The notes: generated by a model not told the origin, from the letters alone. A stretch of DNA of 64,000 bases from Sphingomonas sp. Y38-1Y (GCF_032391395.1 NZ_CP135916.1:1364001-1428000), one strand, 5' to 3'; shown: positions 51,294-61,684, numbered from the stretch's first letter. Numbers and translations: made by a program.

Positions 51294-53318
51294 TCAATTG
51301 AACTTCTCGCCCTTCTCCGCCTTGTCGCGCAGCAGCTTCGCCACCTCGAAGCCGTGCTTCTCCAGCCCCGCGACGATCTTGGCCAGGCCCTCCTGATCGG
51401 CCCAGAACATCGGCCCGCCCTTGTACGGGGGGAAGCCGTAGCCGTAGATCCAGACCACATCGATGTCGCTCGCGCGCTGCGCCATGCCTTCTTCGAGGAT
51501 GCGGGCGCCCTCGTTGACCATGGTATAGAGCGTACGCTCGGTGATCTCCTCGTCGGTCACCTCGTGCTGCGGCGTGCCCGTCTTCTGGCGGAACTCCTCG
51601 ATGATCTCGGCGACGCGCGGGCTGTTCGATGGCTGGCGCTTCTCGTCATAGTCGTAGAAGCCGGCGCTCTTCTTCTGGCCCCAGCGTTCCTCGGCGGCGA
51701 GGGCATCGCGGATGCTCTCGATCCGGGTGGGATCACGGTGCCAGCCGATGTCGACGCCGGCGAGGTCGGCCATCTGGAACGGCCCCATCGGCATGCCGAA
51801 GGCGACATGGACGCGGTCGACCTGTTCGGGCGTCGCACCCTCCAAGAGGAGGTTCATCGCCTCGACCTGGCGCGGCATCAGCATGCGGTTGCCGATGAAG
51901 CCGTGGCAGACACCGGCGACGACCGCGACCTTCTTGATCTTCTTGGCCACCGCCATCGCGGTGACGAGCGCGTCGGGCGCGGTCTTGGCGCCGCGCACGA
52001 CCTCCAACAGCTTCATCACGTTGGCGGGCGAGAAGAAGTGGAGGCCGAGCACGTCCTGCGGCCGGCTCGTCACGCCAGCGATCTCGTCGATGTTGAGGTA
52101 GGAGGTGTTGGACGCGAGGATCGCGCCGGGCTTGGCGATCTTGTCGAGCTTGCCGAAAATGTCCTTTTTGACGTCCATCGACTCATAGACCGCCTCGATG
52201 ATGAGGTCGCAGTCGGCGAGGTCGTCCAGGCTGAGCGTGGGCTTCAGAAGCCCCATCGCGCCTTCCACCTGATCGGCGGTCATCCGGCCCTTGGCCGCGG
52301 TCGCCTCGTAATTCTTGCGCATCACACCGGTGCCGCGGTCGAGCGCGTCCTGTTGCATCTCGACGATCGTCACGGGGATACCCGCCGACAGGAAGTTCAT
52401 GCTGATGCCGCCGCCCATCGTGCCGGCACCGATCACGCCGACGCGCTTGATTTCGCGCGGCTGGGTTCCCTCGGGCAGGCCGTCGATCTTCGATGCCTTG
52501 CGCTCGGCGAAGAAGATGTGGCGGAGCGCCGCCGACTGCTTGCCCATGACGAGCTTCATGAAGCCCATGCGCTCGCGCTGGACGCCCTCGGCATAGGGCT
52601 TGCCGGCGGTGGTCTCGATCACCTCGATGATCTCGGCCGGGGCGTCGAGGCCGCGGAAGCGCTTGGCGTTGGTCTTGCGGAACGCCTCGAACACGGCGGG
52701 ATCGACATCGACCGGTGCCTCGCTGGTGCGCGGCAGCGGGCGGGCGTCGGCGACCTCTTTGGCAAAGGCGATGGCGTCGGCGAGCAGGTCGTCACCGGCG
52801 ATGCGATCGACCAGGCCCGCTTCCTTGGCCTTGGCAGCGGGAATCGGATCGCCCTTGGACGCCATTTCCAGCGCCGTCTCGACGCCCGCGACGCGCGGCA
52901 GCCGCTGCGTGCCGCCCGCGCCGGGCAGGATGCCGAGCTTGACTTCGGGCAGCCCGAACTTCGCCGACTTCACCGCGATCCGGTAATGCGCGGCCAGCGC
53001 GACCTCCAGCCCGCCGCCCAGCGCCGTGCCGTGGATCGCGGCGACGACGGGCTTCTCCGACGCCTCGATCTTGTCGACCAGTACCGGAAGCGAGGGCTCG
53101 GCCATCATCTTGCCGAACTCCGTGATGTCGGCACCCGCGAAGAAGGTCTGGCCCTCGCACGCGATCACCACCGCCTTGATGCCGTCATCGGCCGCGGCCT
53201 CGTCGATCGCCTTGTCCAGCCCCTGCCGCACCGCGGCGCCCAGCGCATTGACCGGCGGGTTGTTCGACAGGACGACCAGCACGTCGCCCTCGCGGCGGGT
53301 GGTGATGGGGGAAGTCAT
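51294..53318 (-). CDS. fadJ: FadJ-type bifunctional enoyl-CoA hydratase / 3-hydroxyacyl-CoA dehydrogenase
   Basis: 674 residues from the ATG at 53318, placed by AAGGAG 9 bases upstream; the in-frame TTG and ATG further up lie on or before that site. N-terminal crotonase domain: [51 protein letters not shown] with both catalytic Glu regions. C-terminal dehydrogenase: Rossmann [25 protein letters not shown] and [18 protein letters not shown]. It carries out the middle two steps of beta-oxidation. No thiolase gene is adjacent. Confidence 0.94.
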   Translation of the reverse strand: MTSPITTRREGDVLVVLSNNPPVNALGAAVRQGLDKAIDEAAADDGIKAVVIACEGQTFFAGADITEFGKMMAEPSLPVLVDKIEASEKPVVAAIHGTALGGGLEVALAAHYRIAVKSAKFGLPEVKLGILPGAGGTQRLPRVAGVETALEMASKGDPIPAAKAKEAGLVDRIAGDDLLADAIAFAKEVADARPLPRTSEAPVDVDPAVFEAFRKTNAKRFRGLDAPAEIIEVIETTAGKPYAEGVQRERMGFMKLVMGKQSAALRHIFFAERKASKIDGLPEGTQPREIKRVGVIGAGTMGGGISMNFLSAGIPVTIVEMQQDALDRGTGVMRKNYEATAAKGRMTADQVEGAMGLLKPTLSLDDLADCDLIIEAVYESMDVKKDIFGKLDKIAKPGAILASNTSYLNIDEIAGVTSRPQDVLGLHFFSPANVMKLLEVVRGAKTAPDALVTAMAVAKKIKKVAVVAGVCHGFIGNRMLMPRQVEAMNLLLEGATPEQVDRVHVAFGMPMGPFQMADLAGVDIGWHRDPTRIESIRDALAAEERWGQKKSAGFYDYDEKRQPSNSPRVAEIIEEFRQKTGTPQHEVTDEEITERTLYTMVNEGARILEEGMAQRASDIDVVWIYGYGFPPYKGGPMFWADQEGLAKIVAGLEKHGFEVAKLLRDKAEKGEKFN

Positions 53319-53339
53319 GGATGCCATCTCCTTGGGCAA

Positions 53340-54572
53340 TCAATCCAGCGCCGCGTGGATCATCGTGCGAAGCTCGCGGCGGATGGGATAGAGGCTCGAC
53401 GGGCTGAGCTGCGTCATGAAGATCATGTGCAGTCGCTCGACCGGATCGATGAAGAAGGCGGTCGAGAACATGCCGCCCCAATAATAATCGCCGACGCTGC
53501 CGGGGACGAGCGTCGAGGCGACGTCCTGCGTCACGGCAAAGCCCAGGCCGAAGCCGATGCCCGCATTGGTCGCCTCGCTGAACATCGACCGCGACATCGA
53601 CGACAGGTCGCCGCCGCCGGGCAGGTGGTTCATCGTCATCAGCTCGATCGTCTTGCGGCCGAGGATGCGCGTGCCCTCCAGGCTGCCGCCATTCAGCAGC
53701 ATCGAGCAGAAGCGATGATAGTCGAGGCTGGTCGAGACGAGCCCGCCGCCGCCCGAGACGAGCCGCGGCTTGTGCGCCCAGGCACTCGACGCGCCGGGAT
53801 CGTACATCACCCGGCCTTCGCCCGCCTTGAACGCATAGCAGTCGGCGAGCCGCGCGAGCTTGTCGGCGGGCACGTGGAAGAAGGTGTCGGGCATGCCGAG
53901 GGGCGCGAAGATGCGGTTCGCCAGCACCTCGTCCAGCGGCTTGTCCTCGATCCGCTGGATCACCGCGCCGAGCACGTCGGTCGCGACCGAGTAGTTCCAG
54001 GCATCGCCCGGCGAGAATTCAAGCGGCAGCTTGCCCAGTTCGGCGATGAAGCTGTCGAGGTCGAGATTGCCGTGCCACGCCTCCAGCTTCAGCTCGCGGT
54101 GCGCCGCGTCGACATTGGTGCGGTTCTGGAAGCCATAGGTGAAGCCCGCGGTATGGCGGAGCAGGTCGACCATCTGCATCGGCCGGGCGGTCGGACTCGT
54201 CAGGAACGGCACCCCCGCGCCGCCGCCCGCATAGACGCCGACGCCCTTCAGCTCCGGCAGGATGCGGTGGACCGGGGTGTCGAGCGCGACGCGCCCCTCC
54301 TCGACCAGCATCATAAACGCGGCGCTGGCGATCGGCTTGGTCATGGAGGCGATGCGAAACAGCGTGTCGGGGCCGACGGGCGTCCCGTCGCCGCGCGCGT
54401 TGCCGAGGTGGCCAAAATGGGCGATCGCGCCATCGCGCGCGACCAGCACCTGGGCGTGCGGGATCAGCCCCGGTTCGACATAGCGCTCGGCCAGGAACGC
54501 ATCGATCCGGGCGAGCCGGTCGGGCGCGAAGCCGAGCGAGGCGGGATCGTCGTGGATCGCGCGATCGAGCAT
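53340..54572 (-). CDS. Serine hydrolase, class C beta-lactamase/esterase family
   Basis: 410 residues from the ATG at 54572. It has the catalytic SxxK motif SMTK (Ser76, Lys79) and the Tyr motif in [19 protein letters not shown] follows the active-site region, and [17 protein letters not shown] near the C-terminus stands in place of the third box. No signal peptide is seen, so it is probably a cytoplasmic esterase or transesterase (EstB-like) rather than a drug-resistance beta-lactamase. It ends 21 bases before the fadJ-type start on the same strand. Confidence 0.85.
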   Translation of the reverse strand: MLDRAIHDDPASLGFAPDRLARIDAFLAERYVEPGLIPHAQVLVARDGAIAHFGHLGNARGDGTPVGPDTLFRIASMTKPIASAAFMMLVEEGRVALDTPVHRILPELKGVGVYAGGGAGVPFLTSPTARPMQMVDLLRHTAGFTYGFQNRTNVDAAHRELKLEAWHGNLDLDSFIAELGKLPLEFSPGDAWNYSVATDVLGAVIQRIEDKPLDEVLANRIFAPLGMPDTFFHVPADKLARLADCYAFKAGEGRVMYDPGASSAWAHKPRLVSGGGGLVSTSLDYHRFCSMLLNGGSLEGTRILGRKTIELMTMNHLPGGGDLSSMSRSMFSEATNAGIGFGLGFAVTQDVASTLVPGSVGDYYWGGMFSTAFFIDPVERLHMIFMTQLSPSSLYPIRRELRTMIHAALD

Positions 54573-54716
54573 ACCTGTCGTTCGAATCCTCTCATCTTGT
54601 CGCCAGCGAACCGGCGCGATCACCTATTATCTTGAGCGCGGATCGAATCAACACTAACCTTCACGCAAACGTCAATCGGGCAAACCCGATCTTCGACAGC
54701 GACGAGGAGAGATGCG

Positions 54717-56450
54717 ATGGCGACCGCCCCCGAGCCCAAGCCGTGGCCGGCGATGACGCTTGCCGAGATCGAGGCGCTGACCACCGCGCCCGGCCAGCGG
54801 TTCGAGATCGAGACCGCCGAAATCGGCGGCGTGCCGACCCGCATCTGGAAGAACGCACCACCGAACCTTGCGCTCCTTGCCGCCTTCTCGCGCAGCCACG
54901 GCGCGCGCGAATTCGTGGTGCACGAGGACGAACGCGTCACCTATGACGCGCATTTCCGCGCGGTGGCGCAGCTTGCTGCCCGGTTGACCGAGCTGCGGTT
55001 GGGGAAGGGCGACCGCGTCGCCTTTGCCATGCGCAACCTGCCCGAATGGCCGGCGATCTTCTTCGCCGTCGCCAGCATCGGCGCGATCGCCGTACCGCTC
55101 AACGCGTGGTGGAGCGCGGGCGAGCTCGCCTATGGCATCGCCGATTCGGGGGCGACGCTGCTGATCCTCGACGGCGACCGCTATGACCGGTTCAAGGGCG
55201 AGTTGCCCGCGCTGCCGGGGCTCAAACACGTCTTCGTCACCCGGCCGAAAGGGCCGGTCGAGGCGCCGGCGCAGGGGTTCGACGCGCTGCTGCCGTCGCC
55301 CAACGACTGGGCCACCCTGCCGGAGGCCGGCCTGCCGCCCGCCGCCGCGACGATCGCGCCCGATGACGACGTCGTCATCTTCTATACCAGCGGCACGACC
55401 GGCGCGCCCAAGGGGGCGCTGGGCACCCACCGCAACATGACCACCAACATCTTCAGCTCGGCCTATTGCGCGGCGCGCGCGATGCTGCGCCGGGGCGAGA
55501 TGCCGCCGGCCGCGCCCGAGCCCAAGATCGGCCTGCTCGTCATTCCGCTGTTCCACGTCACCGCCTGCTCCGCCTCGCTGATGGGGACGGTGGCGAGCGG
55601 CGGGACGATCGTGCTGATGCGCCGCTGGGATGCGGGCGAGGCGCTGAAGCTGATCGAGCGCGAGCGGGTGCAGCTGACCGGCGGGGTGCCGACGATCGCG
55701 TGGCAGCTGCTCGAGCATCCCGACCGCGACCGCCACGACCTGTCGAGCCTGGAGGCGATCCAATATGGCGGCGCGCCGGCCGCGCCCGAGCTCGTCCGCC
55801 GGATCGAGGCCGAGTTCGGCGCGGCGCCCGGCAGCGGCTGGGGCATGACCGAGACGATGGCGACGGTGACGCAGCACACGGGCGAAGACTATCTCAACCG
55901 CCCCGACAGCTGCGGCCCGCCCGTGCCCGTCGCCGAGCTCAGGATCATGTCCGTCGAGGGCGATCGCGAGTTGGCCGTAGGCGAGGTCGGCGAGCTCTGG
56001 GCGCGCGGGCCGATGATCGTGAAGGGATACTGGAACAAGCCGGAGGCGACGGCGGCGACCTTCGTCGATGGCTGGGTTCGCACCGGCGACCTCGCGCGGC
56101 TGGATGCCGAGGGGTTCTGCTACATCGTCGACCGCGCCAAGGACATCGTCATCCGCGGCGGCGAGAACATCTATTCGATCGAGGTCGAGAACGTCCTCTA
56201 CGCGCATCCCTCCGTCACCGACGCGGCGCTGGTCGGCGTGCCCCACCGCACGCTGGGCGAGGTGCCGGCGGCGGTCGTCCACCTGTGCCGCGGTTGCGAG
56301 GCGAGCGAGGCGGAGCTTCAGGACTGGGTCGCCAAGCACCTGGCGAGCTTCAAGGTGCCGGCGATGGTGCGGTTCGTCGACACCGTGCTGCCGCGCAACG
56401 CCAACGGCAAGATCCTGAAGGGCGAGCTGCGAAAGATGTTCGAGGCGTGA
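54717..56450 (+). CDS. Class I adenylate-forming acyl-CoA synthetase
   Basis: 577 residues with a good ribosome binding site (GAGGAGAG). Motifs: P-loop-like YTSGTTGAPKGALGTH (from residue 223), GGAPAAPELVRRI, GWGMTETMATVT, and C-terminal WVRTGDLARLDAEGF, DRAKDIVIRGGENIYSIEVE and the catalytic Lys in NANGKILKGELRK. It activates a carboxylic acid as acyl-CoA. Divergent from the serine hydrolase, it would supply substrate to the dehydrogenases and fadJ-type enzyme nearby. The chain length is not predictable. Confidence 0.9.
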   Translation: MATAPEPKPWPAMTLAEIEALTTAPGQRFEIETAEIGGVPTRIWKNAPPNLALLAAFSRSHGAREFVVHEDERVTYDAHFRAVAQLAARLTELRLGKGDRVAFAMRNLPEWPAIFFAVASIGAIAVPLNAWWSAGELAYGIADSGATLLILDGDRYDRFKGELPALPGLKHVFVTRPKGPVEAPAQGFDALLPSPNDWATLPEAGLPPAAATIAPDDDVVIFYTSGTTGAPKGALGTHRNMTTNIFSSAYCAARAMLRRGEMPPAAPEPKIGLLVIPLFHVTACSASLMGTVASGGTIVLMRRWDAGEALKLIERERVQLTGGVPTIAWQLLEHPDRDRHDLSSLEAIQYGGAPAAPELVRRIEAEFGAAPGSGWGMTETMATVTQHTGEDYLNRPDSCGPPVPVAELRIMSVEGDRELAVGEVGELWARGPMIVKGYWNKPEATAATFVDGWVRTGDLARLDAEGFCYIVDRAKDIVIRGGENIYSIEVENVLYAHPSVTDAALVGVPHRTLGEVPAAVVHLCRGCEASEAELQDWVAKHLASFKVPAMVRFVDTVLPRNANGKILKGELRKMFEA

Positions 56451-56452
56451 TG

Positions 56453-56548
56453 TACCCCGGCGAAGGCCGGGGTCCAGGTGGGAAGGCCGCCGTTGTCGCG
56501 CGCCTCACCGCCGTTCCGTACCTGGACCCCGGCCTTCGCCGGGGTACA
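56453..56548. repeat. Paired palindromic repeat (type A)
   Basis: TACCCCGGCGAAGGCCGGGG with GTCCAG (56453-56478) and the inverted CTGGACCCCGGCCTTCGCC followed by GGGGTA (56522-56546). It is almost identical to the pair between addB and addA. It starts three bases after the acyl-CoA synthetase stop. Confidence 0.85.
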
Positions 56549-56657
56549 AGGCTAGTGTAGGCGCCGTGCGCCCGCCTTCGTGGGAGCACGGCGGGGCCCC
56601 ACGGAACCCGTTTCGGTTGCGCGATGTTTGTGGCGCGACATAGCAAGGGGGACGGTC

Positions 56658-57734
56658 GTGGAGACGACAGGCATCGGCGAGATCGCGCGCAGGACGTTGG
56701 TGGTGCTGCTCATCGTGGGGCTGGCGCTGCTGACGGTGCAGTTCGCGTTCGTGTTCATGCTGATCTTCTCCGCGGTGATCGTCGCGGCGCTGATCCGCGC
56801 GGCCGGCTGGCCGTTCCGGAAGATGGGCGCGGGCGATTCGCTGTCGGTTTTCCTCGGGCTGTTCCTGATCCTCGCCGTCCTGGGCGGCGCTGGCTGGCTG
56901 TTCGGCGCGCAGCTTTCGGAGCAGTTCACGGAGGTCGGCCAGCAACTGCCGCAAGCGTTCGAGCGCGCGCGGTCGCTCGCCAACGAGGTGCCGTTCCTGC
57001 GCAGCTTCCTGTCCGGCACGCCCGATTTCCAGAGCATCGCCGGCCGGGCGCTCTCCTTCGCGTTCGGCGCGGTGGGGGCGATCACCAACTTCGTCCTCGT
57101 CATCGTCGCTGCGATGTACCTGGCGCTCGAGCCCGGCCTCTACGTCCGCGGTGTCGTCAAGCTGTTCCCCAAGTCGAAGGGCAGCCGCGTTCGCGAGGCG
57201 CTGTCGGCCAGCGGCCAGGCGCTCAACCAGTGGCTGGTGGCCCAGGGGCTGACGATGATCATCGTCGGTGTGCTGATCTGGGGCGGGCTCAGCATCGTCG
57301 GCGTCCAGTCGGCGGGGGCGCTCGGCGTCATCTCCGGCCTCACCAACTTCATTCCGCTGGTCGGCCCGTTCATCGGTGCGGCGCCCGGCGTGCTGCTGGC
57401 GCTCAGCCAGGGCGGGGATGCGCTGCTGTGGACCTGCGTCGTCTATGTCGTCGCGCAGCAGCTGGAGGGCAACGTCCTCACCCCGATGATCCAGAAATAT
57501 GCGGTGTCGATCCCGCCCGCGGTGCTGATGTTCGCGCTGGCGGCGCTGGGCAGCATGTTCGGCTTCATCGGCGTCATCATCGCCGCGCCGCTGGCGGTGG
57601 TGCTATACGTGCTCGTCACTTTGCTCTGGGTGCGCGACACGCTGGGCCATGATGCGGAGGTTCAGGGGATCGACGCCCCGCCGCCGCCCGACTCGAACGC
57701 GCCGGAGGCGGGCGGCGAGACCCAGCCGAGCTGA
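56658..57734 (+). CDS. AI-2E family (TqsA/PerM-like) membrane transporter
   Basis: 358 residues from a GTG at 56658 preceded by AAGGGGGAC; an ATG 78 bases upstream would add an Arg-rich tail. Seven to eight hydrophobic segments occur in the usual pattern: two at the N-terminus, a soluble part (QLSEQFTEVGQQLPQAFERA), and the C-terminal core with SGLTNFIPLVGPFIGAAPGVLLAL and the signature QQLEGNVLTPMIQKYAVSIPP. The name is historical; members move signalling molecules or ions. The C-terminal tail is Pro-rich. Confidence 0.88.
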   Translation: METTGIGEIARRTLVVLLIVGLALLTVQFAFVFMLIFSAVIVAALIRAAGWPFRKMGAGDSLSVFLGLFLILAVLGGAGWLFGAQLSEQFTEVGQQLPQAFERARSLANEVPFLRSFLSGTPDFQSIAGRALSFAFGAVGAITNFVLVIVAAMYLALEPGLYVRGVVKLFPKSKGSRVREALSASGQALNQWLVAQGLTMIIVGVLIWGGLSIVGVQSAGALGVISGLTNFIPLVGPFIGAAPGVLLALSQGGDALLWTCVVYVVAQQLEGNVLTPMIQKYAVSIPPAVLMFALAALGSMFGFIGVIIAAPLAVVLYVLVTLLWVRDTLGHDAEVQGIDAPPPPDSNAPEAGGETQPS

Positions 57735-57813
57735 CCCTTTACGCCCGCGCCGAAGGCGGCGATAACGCGCCGGCATCGCCGCACGGGCAGACTCCGCCGC
57801 GGCACCTTCGGAG

Positions 57814-60054
57814 ATGGGAATGCGCGGATGGTGGTTGGCGCTGGCGCTCGCGTCGGTGAGCGTGACGGCAATGGCGGCTGAACCCGTGGCGGCACAGCAG
57901 CAGCCCGCAAGCCAAGGCACGCTGACGTTCGAGCGCGTGCTCCAGGGCGGCCTGTCGGGTGCCGGTGGCCGTCCGCCGCGCCTGTCGCCCGACGGAAAGC
58001 TCCTGACCCAGCTGCGTCCGCGCGAGGGCGAGCCCGAGCGCTACGACCTGTGGGCACAGGACCTCGCCACCGGCCAGTGGCGGATGCTGGTCGATTCGAA
58101 GAAGGTCGGCTCCGGCGCCGAGCTGTCGGAGGCCGAAAAGATGCAGCGCGAGCGCGCGCGCATCGGCGGGCTGCGCGGCATCGTCGCCTATGACTGGGCG
58201 CCCGATGGCCGCTCGATCCTGGTCCCGCTCGACGGCGACCTGTTCCTCGCGACGCTCGACGGCCAGGTGCGCCGCCTGACGCAAAGCGAGGCGGGCGAGC
58301 TCAACCCAGTGATCAGCCCCAAGGGCGGCTATATCAGCTTCGTTCGCGACCAGAACCTCTGGGTGCAGCCGCTGTCGGGCGGGGAAGCGCGCGCGATTAC
58401 GCAAGGGGGCGGCGGTACCGTTCATTGGGGCGAGGCCGAGTTCGTCGCGCAGGAGGAAATGGCGCGCTTCACCGGCTATTGGTGGTCGCCGGGCGACAAG
58501 CGCGTCGCGATCGAGCGGTTCGACGAGGCGCCGGTGCGCGTCCTCACCCGCGCGGCGATCGGTGCGGAGGGCACGCGCCTCTACGAACAGCGCTATCCGC
58601 TCGCCGGCACGCCCAACGTCGCGGTCGCGCTCTATGTGATGGCGCCCGATGGCTCGGGCCAGGTTCAGGTCGATCTGGGCCAGGACCCCGACATCTATCT
58701 CGCGCGCGTCGACTGGAGTGCCGATGGCGAGACGCTCTATGTCCAGCGTCAGAACCGCGCGCAGACGGTGCTCGACATGCTCGCGGTCGATCCCGCCACC
58801 GGCAAGTCGCGTGTGCTGTTCACCGAGCGGGCCAAGGCGAAGAGCTGGATCAATCTTTCCGACAATTTCCGCGCGCTGGAGGATGGCAGCATCCTCTGGT
58901 GGTCGGAGCGGAGCGGCAACGGCCATCTTTATCGCTTCGACAGGGGCCGCTGGACGCAGCTGACCAAGGGCGACTGGGAAGTCGCCGACGTGATCGGCGT
59001 CGACGAGCAGAAGGGCGTCGTCACCTTCACCGGCAACAAGGACGGCGTGCTGGAGCGCCACGCCTATTCGGCGCCGCTTCGCCGCGCAGGGACGGTCACG
59101 CGCCTGACCGAGGCGGGATATTGGAACAACGTGTCGATGGCCGGCGACCGGCTGATCGTCGCGCGGTCGAACCCCGACCAGCCGCCGCAAAGCTATCTCG
59201 CCGACGCGAGCGGAAAGCGGACGCAGTGGCTCGACCAGAACGCGCTGGGATCGAACCATCCCTATGCGCCCTATCTCGCCAGCCATGCCCCGACCGAGTT
59301 CGGCACGCTGAAGGCCGCGGACGGCAGCGTGCTCCATTACAAGATGCTCAAGCCCAGGATGGAGCCCGGCAAGCGCTATCCGGTGTTCTTCACCTATTAT
59401 GGCGGACCGGGGGCACAGCGGACTGCGCGCGACTGGTCCAGCCCGATGCATCAGGCGATCGTCGACAAGGGCTATATCGTCTTCCTGATGGACAATCGTG
59501 GCACCGCCAACCGCAGCCGCGCCTTCACCGACCAGATCTGGCACGCGATGGGCACGGTCGAGGTCGATGACCAGGTGATGGCGGCCAAGTGGCTGAAGAC
59601 GCAGCCCTTCGTCGATCCCGACCGGCTGGTCATCCATGGCTGGTCCTATGGCGGCTACATGACGATCAAGCTGCTCGAAAAGGCGCCAGGGCTGTTCGCC
59701 GCGGGCGCCGCGGTCGCGCCGGTGACCAAGTGGGACCTCTACGACACCCATTATACCGAGCGATACATGGGCGATCCGCGCCAGGTGCCGGATGCGTACA
59801 GCGCGTCGGGCACTTTGGTCGACGCCGGCAAGATCAGGGATCCGCTGCTGGTCATGCACGGCATGGCCGACGACAACGTGTTCCTCGACAACACCACGGC
59901 ACAGATCGGCGCGATGCAGGCCGAGGGCGTGCTGTTCGAGACCCAGCTCTATCCGGGGCAGACGCACTCGATCAGCAATCCCGCGTCGCAGCTTCACCTC
60001 TGGAACACCATGTTCGACTTCTTCGAGCGCAGGACCGTCGACAAGGCCAAATGA
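57814..60054 (+). CDS. Dipeptidyl peptidase IV-type S9 serine peptidase
   Basis: 746 residues, with a signal peptide of about 28 residues (an ATG at 57820 is also possible). The N-terminal beta-propeller (about 50-480) includes the EAEFVAQEEMARFTGYWWSP loop with the EE pair that binds substrate amino termini. The C-terminal alpha/beta hydrolase carries Ser611 in GWSYGGYM, Asp686 in HGMADDNV and His718 in GQTHSIS. It releases N-terminal dipeptides (X-Pro) in the periplasm. The stop overlaps the next start by 4 bases. Confidence 0.93.
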   Translation: MGMRGWWLALALASVSVTAMAAEPVAAQQQPASQGTLTFERVLQGGLSGAGGRPPRLSPDGKLLTQLRPREGEPERYDLWAQDLATGQWRMLVDSKKVGSGAELSEAEKMQRERARIGGLRGIVAYDWAPDGRSILVPLDGDLFLATLDGQVRRLTQSEAGELNPVISPKGGYISFVRDQNLWVQPLSGGEARAITQGGGGTVHWGEAEFVAQEEMARFTGYWWSPGDKRVAIERFDEAPVRVLTRAAIGAEGTRLYEQRYPLAGTPNVAVALYVMAPDGSGQVQVDLGQDPDIYLARVDWSADGETLYVQRQNRAQTVLDMLAVDPATGKSRVLFTERAKAKSWINLSDNFRALEDGSILWWSERSGNGHLYRFDRGRWTQLTKGDWEVADVIGVDEQKGVVTFTGNKDGVLERHAYSAPLRRAGTVTRLTEAGYWNNVSMAGDRLIVARSNPDQPPQSYLADASGKRTQWLDQNALGSNHPYAPYLASHAPTEFGTLKAADGSVLHYKMLKPRMEPGKRYPVFFTYYGGPGAQRTARDWSSPMHQAIVDKGYIVFLMDNRGTANRSRAFTDQIWHAMGTVEVDDQVMAAKWLKTQPFVDPDRLVIHGWSYGGYMTIKLLEKAPGLFAAGAAVAPVTKWDLYDTHYTERYMGDPRQVPDAYSASGTLVDAGKIRDPLLVMHGMADDNVFLDNTTAQIGAMQAEGVLFETQLYPGQTHSISNPASQLHLWNTMFDFFERRTVDKAK

Positions 60055-61493
60055 CCGTCGAAGTGGACATGGGGGTCGATGGCGCGGGCAAGTCCGTCGC
60101 CATGGACCTGGAGGAATTGCTGGCCACCCGCTTGCTCGTCCAGGGCAATTCGGGATCGGGCAAGTCGCACCTGCTGCGCCGCCTGCTCGAGCGATCGGCG
60201 GGCCGCGTTCAGCAGGTGGTGATCGATCCCGAGGGCGACTTCGTCACGCTCGCCGACGCCTATGGCCATGTCGCGATCGAGGCGGGCGACTATGCCGAGC
60301 GCGAGATCGCGCAGATGGCGACTCGCATCCGCGAGCATCGCGCGTCGGTGGTGCTGAGCCTGGAGGGGCTGGAAGCGGAAGGGCAGATGCGCTGCGCCGC
60401 GGTGTTCCTCAATGCGCTGTTCGATGCCCCGCGCGAGCACTGGTTCCCGGCGCTGGTGGTGGTCGACGAGGCGCAGCTGTTCGCGCCCGCGGGCGGCGGC
60501 GAAGTGGCGGAGGAGGTGCGTCGCGCGTCGCTTGGCGCGATGACCAACCTGATGTGCCGCGGGCGCAAGCGCGGCCTGGCCGGCGTCATCGCGACGCAGC
60601 GGCTGGCCAAGCTTGCCAAGAACGTCGCGGCCGAGGCGTCGAACTTCCTGATGGGGCGCACCTTCCTCGACATCGACATGGCACGCGCGGCCGACCTTCT
60701 CGGCATGGAGCGGCGGCAGGCGGAGACGATCCGCGATCTGCAGCGCGGCCATTTCCTTGCGCTCGGCCCCGCGGTGTCGCGGCGGCCGGTCTCGATCAAG
60801 ATCGGCGCGGTCGAGACTTCGGCGCGCAGTTCCAGCCCCAAGCTCATCCCGCTCCCCACCGCGCCCACCGACATGCGCGACCTGATCGAGCGCGGATCGG
60901 ACGAGCCCGGCCTGCCGCTGATGGCACCGCCGCCCCCGCCGCCGATGCCCGCCGACGAGGTGATCGAGGCGCTGGCCGCGCCGCCGCCGCCGCCCGAAGC
61001 GCCCGCACCCGCGATGCCGCCCGAGCGGGTGGCCGGGATCGTCGCCGACGTGCTCGCCGCGATCGTCGCCGAGCCGGGCTCCGCGACGCGCGCCGCGCCC
61101 GTGCTGTTTCAGGATTATCAGGTCCGCTGCCGCATGGCCGGCCTGGCGCGTCCACCGCTCGATCTGGAAGCGTTCGGGCGTCGGCTGGCGGCGGCGCGGG
61201 CAGGGATCACGCACGGGCTGGAGGACGAATGGGCGCCCGCCTTCGGCCTGGCGCGCGAACTGCCCGGCGAGATGCTGGGGCCGTTCCTCCTCATCGCCCG
61301 CGCCGCGCGGGAAGGGGAGGCGTGTCCCAGCGACGAGGCGATCGCCGCCGTCTATGGCACCGCCTCGCTCGGCCGCGCGCGCCGGCTGATCGGCTATATG
61401 GAAAGCCGCGAGCTGATCGTGTGCCGGACCGATCTCGGCGGCAAGCGGTCGGTTGCGATCCCGGCCTTGGGGTGGACGACGGCGGCGGCGTGA
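60051..61493 (+). CDS. HerA-like (DUF87) ATPase
   Basis: 480 residues from the ATG at 60051; a longer frame lies inside the peptidase gene. The FtsK/HerA P-loop GNSGSGKS (32-39), Walker B LVVVDEAQLF (about 135-144) and TNLMCRGRKRGLAGVIATQRLAKLAKN (arginine-rich sensor region) are clear. A Pro-rich linker (about 300-325) leads to a C-terminal domain of unknown fold. No NurA nuclease partner is encoded nearby. The family includes DNA translocases and several defence or repair ATPases; its coupling to a peptidase gene is unexplained. Confidence 0.8.
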   Translation: MTVEVDMGVDGAGKSVAMDLEELLATRLLVQGNSGSGKSHLLRRLLERSAGRVQQVVIDPEGDFVTLADAYGHVAIEAGDYAEREIAQMATRIREHRASVVLSLEGLEAEGQMRCAAVFLNALFDAPREHWFPALVVVDEAQLFAPAGGGEVAEEVRRASLGAMTNLMCRGRKRGLAGVIATQRLAKLAKNVAAEASNFLMGRTFLDIDMARAADLLGMERRQAETIRDLQRGHFLALGPAVSRRPVSIKIGAVETSARSSSPKLIPLPTAPTDMRDLIERGSDEPGLPLMAPPPPPPMPADEVIEALAAPPPPPEAPAPAMPPERVAGIVADVLAAIVAEPGSATRAAPVLFQDYQVRCRMAGLARPPLDLEAFGRRLAAARAGITHGLEDEWAPAFGLARELPGEMLGPFLLIARAAREGEACPSDEAIAAVYGTASLGRARRLIGYMESRELIVCRTDLGGKRSVAIPALGWTTAAA

Positions 61494-61506
61494 GGGTGGC
61501 CAAGGT

Positions 61507-61629
61507 CCTTCGATACGCCACTTCGATACGCGGCTGCGCCGCTACTCAGCGGCTACTCAGGACGAACGGGGTGAGAAGATCCGTTCGTCCTGAGTAGCCA
61601 TTGAGCTTGTCGAAATGGCGTATCGAAGG
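61507..61629. repeat. Inverted repeat block (type E) upstream of proS
   Basis: The outer arms CCTTCGATACGCCA (61507-61520) and TGGCGTATCGAAGG (61616-61629) pair perfectly. The inner arms CTACTCAGGACGAACGG (61553-61569) and CCGTTCGTCCTGAGTAG (61581-61597) also pair perfectly over an 11-base loop. Confidence 0.85.
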
Positions 61630-61684
61630 GCCTGACCGGGCGAGCCGCTTGTCGCATCCGCCACCCCCCGCTATCGCCCGCCCC

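Noticed and set aside
53340..54572. Calling the serine hydrolase an antibiotic-resistance beta-lactamase
   Set aside because: There is no signal peptide and no clear KTG box, and it sits among acyl-CoA genes; an esterase-like role is more likely.
51102..54635. 1177-codon open frame on the plus strand across the fadJ-type and serine hydrolase genes
   Set aside because: It is an antisense shadow of two clear enzymes, with His/Arg/Asp-rich composition and no recognisable domain.
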